From: Lutraria lutraria
Lineage: Eukaryota; Mollusca; Bivalvia; Venerida; Mactridae
Assembly: GCA_964023205.1 (NCBI GenBank)
Contig: OZ026835.1
Span: 181,501-245,500 of the forward strand
Length of the DNA: 64,000 nt
Direction: 5' to 3'
Under the pieces are notes generated by a model. The model made no database searches. It was not told the DNA's origin and was given only the letters and a program-made list of their open reading frames with translations. The translations under genes and the position numbers were made by a program. Shown piece after piece: positions 46,691 to 59,350 of this stretch. The first letter of the stretch is position 1. Every line of letters begins with the position of its first letter.

Positions 46691-49600
46691 AAGGCTTATA
46701 GACAGTTTACCGTTTCAGCATCATACTATTCTGTATTTTGCAATTAATCTAAGGGTATGCTTACGAATTAAAATTTGTCTTCATGAAAAAAAATGATCAT
46801 CCGCAGCTAAGGATCTTTTAAAAGGCAAAAGAAAATTGACCAAATCTACCGAAACGTATTACCAACCATTTATTCAGCGATGTCCTATTTGAGTTCGCTT
46901 TAATGATTTAATTTCTATGAGATTTAATACAAAGAAAAAGAAAACTTTACATATATATATGTAACTTAAACGACCCTTCATCGGAACCATACTCCAACAT
47001 GGCGATCTGAAGTGATTTGTTCACCTGTTGACTTACACGTATTCACGTTGTACTTCTAAACTCGAGGAGTACAAGCAACAAATACATCATGTTCATATGA
47101 ACTAGTGAAAAGATTCGAGCTCGCTTCCAAATCTCTTCCACCATCGCTAAATATGTGAAGTTGGTTGAACCACAGAAGACATAAGTTACTACTTATAAAA
47201 ATAAATTGATTGAAGTATTTCGCCGTGAATGGGTAACATAGTAAGAGCACCTCTTTAATAAACATGTCTAACGTAAATATATAGTTCATTAGCTTCAGGC
47301 ATATTGATGACATCTCAAATAATTGATGATTAATGATAGTCTTGTAAATAGAATACTTGGTGCTGACAGATATATGTATATCTAGAAAAATACAAAAGCT
47401 TTGAAGTTCACATAACTTATTGCTATAATTGTTATTTATCATATCTCAGAAGCAATATAATGTTAATGTATTCCATTCATGATTGGTTTTGTTATCTATG
47501 TTTGTTGGTATGTCAACTATTCAACTATTAACTTTATATCGGGATATCTGGCTGTTGTTTTACATATTCCTGTTATAGAAACATAGCAAACTACAACACA
47601 AATGGACTTCCTTTAACAAAACAAAACCGACGGTGATCTTAAATGCAAGATATGTAATCATTGTTTAAGAAGAAGATAAAGGTGTTCATTTTGTTGCATC
47701 AGAAAATAATAATTGTAAAGATTTGCAAAAAGAACATTATGCATGAATTAACAGAGATATGTTAGTAACAAATAACAAACACAAATTACACTAAGGCATA
47801 GTTATTCCATTATATCAGGACAATGTCATAAATAATGTACGTTTATTTGAATATGCCGATTAATTCCTTGCGAATATGAACCGATCTTGACCATCTATAG
47901 TAATACGACCATCCAACAATACATTTTAATTATAAATCACACATTATGTACAACGATTTATCTCTTGATCATTCTGTATAAATCATAACATTTTTATGAT
48001 TGATTCAAGAGGGTGATCTTTACTAGAACTCGAGAGACTTTCATAAACAACTGCTTACTTTCCGACATGTATGAATCAAAGATGACTTCAGTGTAAGTCA
48101 ATCATCTTCAACTTCATTGTCTCGAACTGCAAATCTCGCCGAATGTCGGATCTGAGCTAACTGGGTAAAAGTTAGGCAGTAACTAGAGAATATAATGGCT
48201 TCACGTACTAATTAATTCCAATATGCATTCAGATTTCTTTTCATTTTTCTTCATAACCTGGACTTGACGTCTATTCATCTAAATAAGATATACAGACCAC
48301 ATAATCTGAAAGGCTGCCGGAAGTTATATGAGCTGAATTTGCATATACTTAATCCGCAATAAGCTTTATGTCCGTATATTGTTTCAGACATAGTTAATCT
48401 ATTCTGATTTCTCGGTACATGAAACAACCATATGTTCTCTTTATGATACAGTTCAAGACATGTAATGTTATCTGACATATTTTGTTGTTATATGCGACTG
48501 AAGATGAAAAACGTGTGCATATGTACGACAGAGAATTAGTACTTGACGGAGTAATATGTTTGGCAATGGTTACTAGCGTAATGCTATTGGTCTTTGTACA
48601 GTGAGTATAAGAACATTCTTTTTTCAATAGTTTTGGTTTTGACTAACATGTCTTCAAAATGTCGAAAACATCTAATCTATGAATCCAGCACGAACAATTA
48701 CCCCCCCCCCCCCCTTGAGTTTGGTGTTATCTAACAGTTTAATTCAGCTCTAGCTAATTGTATTGCTCTAGTTTACTGAGAATCTAAAGACGTTACATTA
48801 TTGAATACAATGTGATTTCTACTTACGGCTATAATGCTTACTGTGAAATGTCTGACAGCAAAGTGAAACCTACTACCAATGGGTTTATACATTAGAAACA
48901 TTCCATTGCTAATTTATTGCGTCTGTAATTCTACCGACACCTTGTAATCGATTAAGCAACAATATATCATATCTAGATTATATAGGTGTAATCTATATAC
49001 TTTGTTTCCTATCATTGTAAGACAATTAGCTAGATAAAAGAAGATTTGATTTCAGTAAGTTTGGTAATGAAAACAAACAAGGGCGCATTAAAATGAAATA
49101 CAACCTGTATTTACGATGGAAGTAATCTCACCGATTTAAACAAAAGCTTATTGTAAGACAGCCTGTGGTTTGGATCTATTGTGTTGGCATACATCCATAA
49201 TACTTTTACTGGGGTAAGATTAAAACATATGGTTTTCAATGAGAAATCTAATTATGCTTTTATGCTATTGTTTTTGTATTTTATGATACATAATTCTTGG
49301 ATTGTAGACACACATGCCTGGGTACGTACATATTACAATAAAACAACTTACGATATTCATATGATGTATAATTAATTGAACGTTCTTCTCGTATTTTAAT
49401 AAAATGAGAATCATCCCAATTTATTGCGCATTAAAATGTTTTGGAACCACAACTGTTTCATTGCTTTGACGATAGCAACAAGTCGGTTTTTTACCGAAAT
49501 ATAAACGTTATTTAGAAATAAAACATTATAGCTTAATAAAGTCACCTGTTTAACTTGTACTTTTCATTAGGTGACGTAAAGTATGCGACCTCGTTGTCAT

Positions 49601-49910
49601 CGTACTTTTTGCATCTTTTTGTGCCAGGTTAGCAAAAATGTTGTCACAAGGCTAAAAATAAAAACGTTTGTTTCTGGATACATGCTCATTTCAAATAGGG
49701 TAGGTAGATCGAGGCTTATATGTATGAAAAGTGGATTTACCGTTCCTCGGACCTAAATGAACAGTCTAACATCGGGATAAAATTAGGGAAGGCCGAGCAA
49801 CCAGAAACCAACATGTTTACGCCTAATTATATTTATCCGTATTTCATATGTTGAACATTTTGATTTATATTGAATCTAAACATTAACAAAAAGATTCCAC
49901 ACTGGTGTGA
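46691..49910. other. AT-rich intergenic DNA, no gene recognised
   Basis: Contains a 14-base run of C at 48,701-48,714 and several unconvincing frames; the longest is 128 codons on the minus strand at 47,056-47,442, with no recognisable domain. Confidence 0.5.
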
Positions 49911-51236
49911 TTTTCTAGCGGTTTTATTGAATCATGTTTATGCAGCAACAATAGTCCTGACTCCTTTGTATCCTTAGCAAAAAACAGATACGACATTGAT
50001 GTAAAATATAGTCCCTATATAGTCAACTTGCCTAATACGTTGTATTGTACTCGATGTTTAGAAGAAAATTTGACAATCAGTATACTTTTATTTGCTGATG
50101 ACATTGCCTTAATAGCTCCGAATGAAACAAATCTTCAACTTATGTTAAACCATCTATATAATTGGTGTTCGAAAAATGTTATGTCTGTAAATATCAGTAA
50201 AACAAAAATTATTCACTTCAGGAAAAAATGCAAACCTAGGACTTCCGTTATTTTTAAACTGGGTAATTCTCAGATAGATATATGTGAAAAATACAAGTAC
50301 TTAGGTGTCGTCCTGAATGAATTTCTTGATTTTACAGAGACATCAAATGTTCTTAGCGAATCAGCAAGTAGAGCATTCTCGTCGTTAATTTATATGTTAT
50401 TTAATCAAACAGATGTTATGTTTTCTTCTTTCATTAAAATATACAATTCCAAAATAATCCCTATTATGGACTATTCTGCATTTGTGTGGGGATTTAAAAA
50501 TTACCCCAAAATAGTAACTGTCCATAATAGAATTCTTAAGTATTATCTTGGAGTTCTTAAATGTACATCAACACCAGTAATTCAAGGTGATACTAGTTTT
50601 ATACCTCATATTAGACGAAAACTATCAATGTTACGATTATGGAAAATATTAATTTACATGAATGAAAATAGAATTACTAAACGAATTTTTAATTTTGATT
50701 TTAAAAAATGTAGAAATAATTGGTCTAAAGAAATTAAACAAATATTTGACGAAATGGACAAGAGAGAAAACTTTATTAACAAATCCATATTTCATAGTAG
50801 AGGTTCATTTATAAAAATAGCTGAAAATATACTTTTAGAAAAATTTAAACCCAAATGGTTAAACGAAATTTCTTCTCAATCAAGACTTGATGTATATAAA
50901 CAAGTAAAGAGTACTTTTGAATGTGAAATCTATATAAAAATGAATATGCAAAAACATTTGAGATCTGTCTTTACTCAACTCCGATCTGGCACATTACCTT
51001 TAAATATTCAAACAGGACGTTTTCTAAATATTCCAAGAGAATCTAGGATATGCAAACAATGTAATACTGGATTAGTTGAAACTGAGATTCATTTTATCTT
51101 TATCTGTCAAAAATTCGCGATCTTAAGAGATAAACTTTACTTAAACATTTCGCCCCTAAATATTATCAACCACAATGATTTCTATGACACTCTTAAGAAA
51201 CTTTTTTGTATTCCAGAAGCTATTAAAGCCTTTTAA
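49911..51236 (+). pseudogene. LINE ORF2 fragment: C-terminal reverse transcriptase and Cys/His tail
   Basis: The reading frame is open for 441 codons from a stop at 49,908. The reverse-transcriptase palm appears as ISILLFADDIALIAPNE (catalytic Asp-Asp, about 50,076-50,126), then LNHLYNWCSKNVMSVNISKT and KYKYLGVVLN, the usual post-catalytic blocks of non-LTR reverse transcriptases. About 250 residues of the LINE-specific region follow, ending in RICKQCNTGLVETE and HFIFICQKF, a Cys/His cluster. Endonuclease and the earlier palm blocks are missing. The 39 codons before LPNTLYC do not look like reverse transcriptase, so the left edge is truncated or rearranged. The frame has no internal stop over 1.3 kb, so the insertion may be fairly young. 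No ATG starts it, so it is not an independent gene. The clade is CR1/Jockey-like by pattern only. Confidence 0.85.
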
Positions 51237-51600
51237 GTATTTTCATCAATGAAGCCTTAAAATGTCGAATCTAATTATTATTAACGTTTCTTCTTTAAAT
51301 TTCCTCCTAACATCATATATTTTTCATTGTATAATATTATACCGTTCTATTGTACCTGCATTCATAACATATTTTGATTTAATCACAAACTGTGTCTATG
51401 TAACTTATAAATGTTTTTATTTTCCTTTCAATTCTGTGTTTATATACTATATGTTTCTCGTATAAAATGTATAATTATAATAAGTGACTGATAAGCCTTA
51501 TTAGGCTGAGTTTTTGCAAAATATTCATGTATTATGTAACGTTGTATATTTCTTCATTATGCCTGTCACTATAATAAATAAACTATATATATATGCTTAC
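51237..51600 (+). mobile_element. 3' untranslated region and tail of the LINE
   Basis: AT-rich trailer with a small hairpin (AGCCT TATT AGGCT near 51,495) and a terminal AATAAATAAACTATATATAT that provides polyadenylation-like signals and a TA microsatellite. The ending resembles 12,217-12,233. Confidence 0.55.
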
Positions 51601-52012
51601 TTTTATACATTGATAAGTTATTTCACTGTCATCAAATTGTCTATAAACACACAATGATATAGTTGCCTAAATGTTTGCCGTGCAAAACATAATATGAACT
51701 ATTCTAGTACGAAATTGTTTAGCTATCTTAATATATATAATTTTATCTAGATATATGTGTCAGATTTTTATCTATATATTGATGCACATTCTGTAAAGTT
51801 CATTTACAATGTATAAGTTAAACGTTCCGACGGTGATTAGAATACTCAGACAACTTTTAGTGAACAATCACAAATTCATTCATTTTTCAAATCGTTCAAT
51901 GTTTCATGCTCAATGTCCGACACTTTTTATAATAATACAGTTAGTCGAAAAGATAAATAATATACTAGTTATTAAGACATGCTTAATGACCTTGTGAAAT
52001 AATTATATTATA
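51601..52012. other. Intergenic DNA between two LINE fragments
   Basis: No feature recognised. Confidence 0.45.
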
Positions 52013-53262
52013 TTGATTAGCAATCTACTTGAAAGAATGATCTTGACAAAAACACCAAATTTTTTTCTTAATAAATATGGAAATGATTTTCTCATCTTTT
52101 ACATGAACTTAGATTCCTTTAAGTCATTACCACCTGTTAAACATCCAATTCCCATTTACTACAAAACAATCATAGAACTCTGGATTGATTTCAAAAGAAC
52201 TCCAGCAACTCTCGATACAAAAAAAGTTAGAAACATTTTCCGCGAAATCCGAAAACAAATAATCTGGGGAAATTGATTTATTAAAAATAATGGTAAATGT
52301 CTAATTTTTAAATCCTGGATAGATTGTAAAATTATATTTGTTGAAGATATCAGGAGAAATCAGGATAAATCAATAAACAAGTAATGTAATACTAAATTCC
52401 CTTAAAACTGGGTAGCAGAAATTGAACTCTTAAAAAAGCAATACCAAACATATGGAAAAGTAAATTAAAATCCAGAGATTCATATTCAACATTAGTAAAA
52501 CCAATCTAACTTTGATCATTAGACCACAGTTATATTTTAAAGATATGACAAATAAATTAATGTACAATATATTTTTGAAACAAAAGACTGAACACCCATA
52601 TATTCAAAATTATTGGGAACAACAATTTGACAAACTTATCAAATGGAATTATTAGAACAAAATTATTAGAGACAATTCAAATTTAAGGTTTTACATCGGG
52701 TTATTGCAACGAATCAAACTTTAGTTATATGGAAATATTTGAAAACCCTACTTGTCTCCACTGTAAACAGGTGGAAGACTATCCGCAATTTTTCTTTTTT
52801 CTTAAACTGTAATTATATATCCAAATTCTGGAAAACAACGCCTGAAGCCTTTAAAAGGTGTGTATTTTCTAGATCCTTTAGAAACCTAGAATATATCGTT
52901 ATTGGTTATAAAATAGAATTCACCGTGTACCAGGAAGTTAATGTCTTACTTAATATTATATCTTACTGTATATAAAAAACCTATATCATAAGTGATCGAA
53001 GAAGGACAAATATTAACATGATCAAAATATTGTACTATGACTAGCTTGTGATGCTTAAATATCCAGAAACTGCTGGTAAATCTTCTTCACCGATTTCAAA
53101 TTTCTTGAAACATTTAGAGAACTTCCGTTTATGAATACATTAAACATATAGATAAACACTATTTTGTTAAATATTTGTCATGCTATTTTATATTTTATGT
53201 AACTTGTAAATATTTATGCAAATAAACGGGTTGTCATTTAGACAATTCCAAAGAGAAAATAA
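52013..53262 (+). pseudogene. 3' part of an L1/Tx1-like LINE ORF2, with 3' UTR
   Basis: The first 87 codons read NLLERMILTKTPNFFLNKYG ... PIPIYYKTIIELWIDFKR ... RKQIIWGN, then a TGA at 52,274 and, in frame, FIKNNGKCLIFKSWIDC and IIFVEDI. Similarity resumes with frame changes: HPYIQNYWEQQF, then SYMEIFENPTCLHCKQVED, ISKFW and, to about 53,130, CVFSRSFRNLEYIVIGYK, YQEVNVLLNIISYCIYKTY and ISNFLKHLENFRL. The Cys-x2-Cys ... FW pattern and the layout are those of the C-terminus of L1/Tx1-type ORF2. The trailer has AATAAACGGG and ends near AAAGAGAAAATAAGAA. The minus-strand copy at 63.4-64 kb is the same family. It has stops and indels throughout, so it is dead. Confidence 0.75.
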
Positions 53263-54589
53263 GAATGATCTTCATTCTTCATTCAAATGAACTGTTTATA
53301 GTCAAGACTAGTATAGCACACAAGCAACTAAGTTGATAGGCCCTATCCAGACTGGCCGTGAATACAGCTGTGTACACCAATGTAAAGAAACTGCCTAAAT
53401 ATGTAATCTAACTTATTTCTTAGCATACTCGATTTTATATTCAAGACAACTTACAAGATTTTTTATGACAATCTCCCACTATTTTCTTTTCGAATCGACA
53501 CAAATAGCAAAGATAGCACGTTGTCCAATAAAAGGGTGTGTATCTTTTAGTGACTTCCTTTACATGGTCATATTCGCAGACAAAGAGGAAAATATATATA
53601 TTTATTTATCTATTGGACTTTTTGATACTATTACAATGTTTCTTTTTTTATTCAACTTACAAGCATGGTTGGACTGTAAATGTATACACCGGAAATATAA
53701 ATGCTTGCGTATGACCATGTCGTAAAGTTGGTATCATTTATTAATGAGTTTCCTAACCGATGTTATAAACATTAAGAGCAAATAAGTCTACATAAAGGAA
53801 GAAGCCGCTGACAAACCTAATGGAATATTTGATACATGTTAGGATATGAAAACACTAATCACATGGAAACAAAGGATAATTGTCGAGCATACATCCGCAA
53901 TAAATTACCAGGATGAGTCTTATTGAAATAATATAAATGTATCCAGTGTTTGTATTAACATGCAGAATAATTTGATTCGTAAAATATTGTAAGTATCACC
54001 AAGGGAGGCTCCGTATGCGGGATGTTAAGTGATATGTATTGTTGTTTGATAAGAAGGTTAATGGACACTCTAGTAAAGGTCTCAGTTACCTATATTACTT
54101 CAAAGATTGATAATGAAATGTATTGTCATTTCTTTTGTTAAAATACCTAAAGTGTATATGCGACATTCAAGTTTTCTTCGTTAATGCATGTTATCAGAAT
54201 TATTATGGTGCACGAAATAAAAATATCTCATTCATTATATTAACTATGAAATATCATAACCGTTTTGGATTTATTTTAATAACAAGTCACATAAAGCACA
54301 CAAATATTGGGGTACCCAAATTAAACGGTCTGTAGGCTAAAACATTGGGAGATTACATCGTTTCAATCGACAAAATGTCATAGTAAATCATTGACTTAAA
54401 ACGGTTCAATTAATCTACATATTTTCTACCAACGATAGAACAGTTCAGTCTTTTAACCTTTTAACTTTGTAGTATACTTCTCTAGAATGATTGTAAATTA
54501 AACAACTGAATAAATTTATTAAAATACACCATTTAAATTCAACTTCGTTTCCCCATAAGCAAACAATAGGACCTTGGGAAGTACGTCTT
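53263..54589. other. Intergenic DNA, no gene recognised
   Basis: AT-rich, with frames up to 86 codons and no recognisable domain or repeat. Confidence 0.5.
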
Positions 54590-54669
54590 AACAATAGACT
54601 GATGTATCATATCCCATCAGATATCATTAAACAATAGACTGATGTATCATATCCCATCTGATATCATTA
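54590..54669. repeat. 40-bp tandem duplication
   Basis: AACAATAGACTGATGTATCA followed by TATCCCATCAGATATCATTA is repeated once, with a single A/T difference (CATCAGAT versus CATCTGAT). Confidence 0.9.
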
Positions 54670-54689
54670 AATAATATTATACTCATATT

Positions 54690-54850
54690 TCATAACAATT
54701 ATGGCCAATGTTTTGTCAATAATGTGGCACACCATTTCCTGACGGACGGAAGTGATCTGTCAACACGACGTCTATGCAGTTTTGTCTATCTGCTGTTCGA
54801 AGGTAAGCGACAATTTACGATCACTAATGAATAATTAACTAGGTATACGT
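54690..54850 (+). repeat. Dispersed repeat, copy 1 (matches 59.2 kb)
   Basis: TTTTGTCAATAATGTGGCAC, ACCATTTCC, GTCAACACGACGTCT and AATGAATAATTAACT align in order with 59,207-59,350 (TTTTGTCAATCGAGTGACAC, ACTATTTCC, GTCAACATAACGTCT, AATGAATAATTGATG). There is no coding capacity and I cannot assign a class. Confidence 0.5.
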
Positions 54851-57145
54851 AGTAAAATATTCTAAAGTACGTTCACGCCGTAGCGGAAGTATTAGGTTTT
54901 GTCTAGACATTCGCCACCAAGAATTTCAGGCGTAACCATTGATCACGTGAAACACTTTAAACATTTCTTGTTTTTGCGTTACTGGAATAAAAAACATACA
55001 TCGTCACCCATCCACATAAGACTACTCTTGCTAATATTGTCTGACGATGTGATTAAAAAATTACGAGCAATTGAATAGGTTAAATCGTAACTCCAATTTT
55101 GTTACTTCCATATTCAGATCGAGGATGAAAGTGTTATGTATATACGCTACACAAAGATACCTAAATAAAAAACAAAGTAGGTTTAATGTTTGTGTCTGAG
55201 ATGACCCCATGTCAGTCTGTATGCAGATTCCATAGGGTTTACTTCGACTTAAAGTTTTGCACAGTTTTATGGTTTTTATTATTACAGGCTATTGTGTGTA
55301 CCCCATCTTTGAGACATGGAAACTTTGCAATATCATTTATATTATATGTTTAGTGGAAACTAAAAATAAAATGCTTTGTTACACTTTATCAACGTACCTT
55401 GAAAAGTTTAAAAATTCATAAATAAATGACATTTTCACATAATATATCGGTGTTATACATTTTACACAAATGCGCCCACATAACAATGATTTAGTGGTTT
55501 TGATGTAATAAAAATAATTGATGTAAAGTGAATTGGAACGGAAGTGTCAGAACGATATTTTGTAACAATCAACAAATGAGGATATCATCCAGTATGCAAA
55601 AGTACGTAATATTGTGAACATTAAAACTTATCATAGACAATGTTACTTAGGCATCGGCACAAGTGCCAGACATATTCCTTATTTTAACACATTACTGAAA
55701 GTATCACACTTAACAAAACATTTCAATATTTCCATTTTAATATTGAGAAAGCATTTTTGTTTTTATTGTAGACATACGGCAAATTACAATTGGGAAATAA
55801 TGCAGATTATATTCAAAAACAATATTTTATCAATTCCCAGCTTTATCGAAATAATTCAAGATAAAACATGGTATCAGCTAATTGAACCTCACTCTTCATT
55901 CATTTACGTTACCCTAGTCGTGTCGTTCATAAATCTTGCCTACTGATGACAATGGCATTTATAGCGGCACTGTCATTTGTTGTTTGTAAAAATCAATAAT
56001 CAATTATAATCATAAGCCTAGAATCTGTTCGGATGGTTTTCGTCACTCCGATAGACACATACACAACATGATAACTTTTTATTAACCGCTAAGCCATAAC
56101 AAGATAAGACTCCGGATACAATTCTTCCGCATTTGACAGAGAACACAGCATCCTTCACAGATTGAACACAAACAATAAACCATCTCAATGTTTATATTGG
56201 AAATGCTTTAACAGCAAGTCATTGTTTGGATGATATTTATGTTATGTTATGTGTACATACAGTAAGTTAGAAGGCAAATACTACTGTCATAGACACCGAT
56301 TCCTATTTTAGCAATTTCGAACGTGATAAGATTATAAAGATGCCCTTATTCAAATACATCCGAGAATGATAGTCTCATTGTAGAATACCTTCTTTCACAA
56401 ATTTCAAGGTTATGTAATGATACTAAAAAGAGATGGGACTTATAACAAAGAAAAAACGAAAAGAGTGGAGAATATTGAATACCAAGTGACAAACTAGGAC
56501 ATCCCAATCACATGATTAAAATCAAATCAATTATACTGAACATAAAAGCCGCTATTTAAACCATATTTTAAAATGTTTTTAGATAATTTATCCATGCCTA
56601 CCACAGGGTTTGTTGCATTTATTAGACATTTTGTTGCAGACAAACGATTGAAATTCAGCCAAAGTATGCACGTAATTTGCTTTTATGTTCAACAGCGCGT
56701 GGCAACAGAAATTATGGGCCCTTTTCAAAAACTGATAATTGGAACAAGAGTTCAACAAACCTTTAATTGTGCACAAAATAGATTTGTCCCCGCCAGCTGA
56801 GTGCCTTAACGGGTATTATGGTTATTATTTTCGTTTTGGTAATTTGTCATATAAGTACAATCTACACAATTGTATGAATGTCACGTACATTCTATTTCCG
56901 TATGAAAAAATGTAATTTACTAGTCAACAAACAACAACAACACTAAATAACATAAGTTCAGACAGATTAATTAACATGTTGAAGCCTAAATATTACAGTT
57001 TCTCAGTAAGGCTGCAATGCAATAATTAGTATGATTTTTAAAGTAATTAATTACAAGTTACGGTAATATAAACATTAATTTCCTTGTACACATGTAATTA
57101 CTAGTTGTTCGGATTTCAATAAAATGTTTCTTTGTCAAGAAAGAG
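54851..57145. other. AT-rich intergenic DNA, no gene recognised
   Basis: The longest frame is 110 codons (55,614-55,946), with no recognisable domain. No RNA genes or arrays. Confidence 0.5.
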
Positions 57146-57356
57146 GTTTTTGTGGTTGGTTATGGTCTCTGACTAGCAATCACTAGTTTTTTGTGGCTGG
57201 TTATGGTCTCTGACTAGCACTAGCAGTCACTTGGTTTTTGTGGCTGGTTATGGTCTCTGACTAGCAATCACTAGGTTTTTGTGGCTGGTTATGGTCTCTG
57301 ACTAGCAATCACTAGGTTTTTGTGGCTGGTTATGGTCTCTGACTAGCAATCACTAG
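57146..57356 (+). repeat. 41-bp tandem repeat, five copies, SINE-derived
   Basis: The unit is GTTTTTGTGGCTGGTTATGG followed by TCTCTGACTAGCAATCACTA and G. Copies 3 to 5 are identical, copy 1 differs by one base (GGTTGG) and copy 2 carries extra bases (AGCACTAGCAGTCAC). GTGGCTGGTTATGGTCTCTG looks like the box A and anticodon-stem part of a tRNA-derived SINE head, and the last copy runs into a box-B-like stretch. Confidence 0.9.
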
Positions 57357-57420
57357 CCTCTCACCGCTGAGAATTTGAATCCCACCCGGACAAGATAATC
57401 TTGGCAAATGTCAATCTAGA
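57357..57420 (+). mobile_element. Box-B part of a tRNA-derived SINE
   Basis: CCTCTCACCGCTGAGAATTT and GAATCCCACCCGGAC resemble the T arm of a tRNA-derived SINE (GGTTCGAATCCC, decayed to GAATTTGAATCCC). With the last 41-bp unit it would form a complete head. The body downstream cannot be delimited. Confidence 0.4.
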
Positions 57421-57828
57421 ATACGGACGATCTATTATGCCACCACAATGTACACATGGGGTCATTACTTCAGTTGAGGTACTCTACAAAGTAAATAAAA
57501 AACTCGTCAGCACTGTTGTTTACATAGATATTCAAAAAGCAAATCATCGAATTATGTACATGTATGATATAAGTAGTGATTTAGTAAGGTCTTATTGCAT
57601 TATATAGAAGTTCATAGATAAAGCAAGACGAGAAATAAATAGTTTGTTCTCGTTATAAGGTGTATACATACCTGGCTTGCTTTCAAGTTATTCTGTTATA
57701 AAATATCTATATATTTTAACATCTTGTACTCATGGAACAGTTTACAAACATAACAAAGAAAGAAATACATGTCAATGATTTGGACAATGTGGTTATACAT
57801 ATAGATATGAAAAAGAAGGAAAGAACCT
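57421..57828. other. Intergenic DNA or SINE body, unresolved
   Basis: No recognisable feature beyond possible continuation of the SINE. Confidence 0.4.
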
Positions 57829-57970
57829 AAGACTAGAATATCATATATAAGTCTTCCCAAAAATACTACTCCCACCTAAACTCCCCTAACCCAAAACCAA
57901 AGACTAGAATATCATATATAAGTCTTCCCAAAAATACTACTCCCACCTAAACTCCCCTAACCCAAAACCA
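57829..57970. repeat. 71-bp perfect tandem duplication
   Basis: AAGACTAGAATATCATATAT ... CTCCCCTAACCCAAAACCA occurs twice, at 57,829-57,899 and 57,900-57,970, without a visible difference. This indicates a very recent duplication or an assembly artefact. Confidence 0.9.
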
Positions 57971-59194
57971 CCCAAAATTGAGGTAGAAAACACAGTGTCC
58001 CGAAAAGGTACAGTGAGACTAGTTTTGAGGCCCAATCAGAATAAATCCCACTGATTCAAAATTCTTCACACATAGAATGTTCTAGCCACAGTTTCACGAA
58101 CAAAATTGAGTAGAAACTCAATAATGGACTCAAGTATTTTTTCTGTCTAGAAATCTTGTGTCACTGATTAGAAATGTTACCATTTGTTTTCTGATATAGT
58201 TAGAACATGTTTAACATGCCAACATAAATTATTTTTGGTTCAGAGGACAAATTAAGGCTCAAAACTCATTTTTCATTTGAGTTGAAATATCCAATAACAG
58301 ACTCAAATCATTTTTATTCAATTATTCCATATCAAAAGACTATTGTTAGATTGAAATTGTGGGAAACTGTTATTAGACCATATTTGTACCTTCTTTTAAT
58401 GCCACTTTTAGAATAAAATACATTAAAAAAATATAGAGAAATAACTGATACAATAAATAAGTTGAGTTTGAGCAAAAACTTAAGTTTTTTTGTGAACCTG
58501 GGGCCTGTTCTCAGACTGTACGCAACTTTACATGGTCTGTGTACATTCAGTTTTGTAAACAAAATAAATGTGCATCACATAAAAGACTAAACCATACCAA
58601 ATTGGCTCGTCTCTATTGCATACATTTATTCTGAAAATTAATGTCAAAGAAGAAAATGATGGATCTGGTTTTAGCAAATAACATTCTACACGAAACAAAA
58701 CTATACGTTCGTATTATTTTGAAACCAAGCATATCGAACATGATGCTAATTCAGAATATATTTACTATAATAACTGTTATAAAACAATGCACACAACTTA
58801 TATTATACTACGTCGTGAAAAAGAATCCTACTCTTTTGTTCAATACATAAACGGAATAAACGTTACAAAATGTACGAAAAGATAAGTAATAGAGCGATAA
58901 ACATCTTCTAATTTTACTATAATAGTAATTGTTAAATCGCAATGTCTCTCATATGTGTGCGGTTTATGCTGAATACGAAATATTCATGGCGAAGTTGCAT
59001 TACACGAATTGTATCTGGCATCGCTGTTTCAATAAAGGCCGACCCAAATGAAGACACACCAACATACCATCTCTTCTCACTCAGTCTCATATAACTTAAG
59101 TTTTACACAAATGGGATGCGTGTGAGTAATAATTAGCAGCATTCAGTATTGACTGTTGTGTCATAATTCATTACAGAATGTTTTTTAACATGGG
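57971..59194. other. Intergenic DNA, no gene recognised
   Basis: No domain-bearing frame. GGGGCCTGTTCTCAGACTGT near 58,500 may belong to an old dispersed repeat, but I see no second copy here. Confidence 0.45.
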
Positions 59195-59350
59195 CTTCGT
59201 ATTTCATGACACGTTTGTCAAATATTTTGTCAATCGAGTGACACACTATTTCCACACAAACGGAAACGATCAGTCAACATAACGTCTGAAACGTTTTCTC
59301 TATTGTTGAACAATGTAATCTAAGAGTTGTTACTGTAAATGAATAATTGA
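59195..59350 (+). repeat. Dispersed repeat, copy 2 (matches 54.7 kb)
   Basis: Diverged copy of 54,690-54,850 with the same order of matching blocks and the same orientation. Confidence 0.5.

Noticed and set aside
47056..47442. 128-codon open frame on the minus strand
   Set aside because: No recognisable domain, signal or neighbour, and a composition like translated AT-rich DNA. It is kept only as part of the unassigned stretch.
48701..48714. Run of 14 C
   Set aside because: A simple homopolymer with no other signal around it. It may be of uncertain length.
50028..51236. A 402-codon host gene
   Set aside because: FADD, the following polymerase blocks and the Cys/His tail identify it as LINE ORF2, and there is no ATG at its start.
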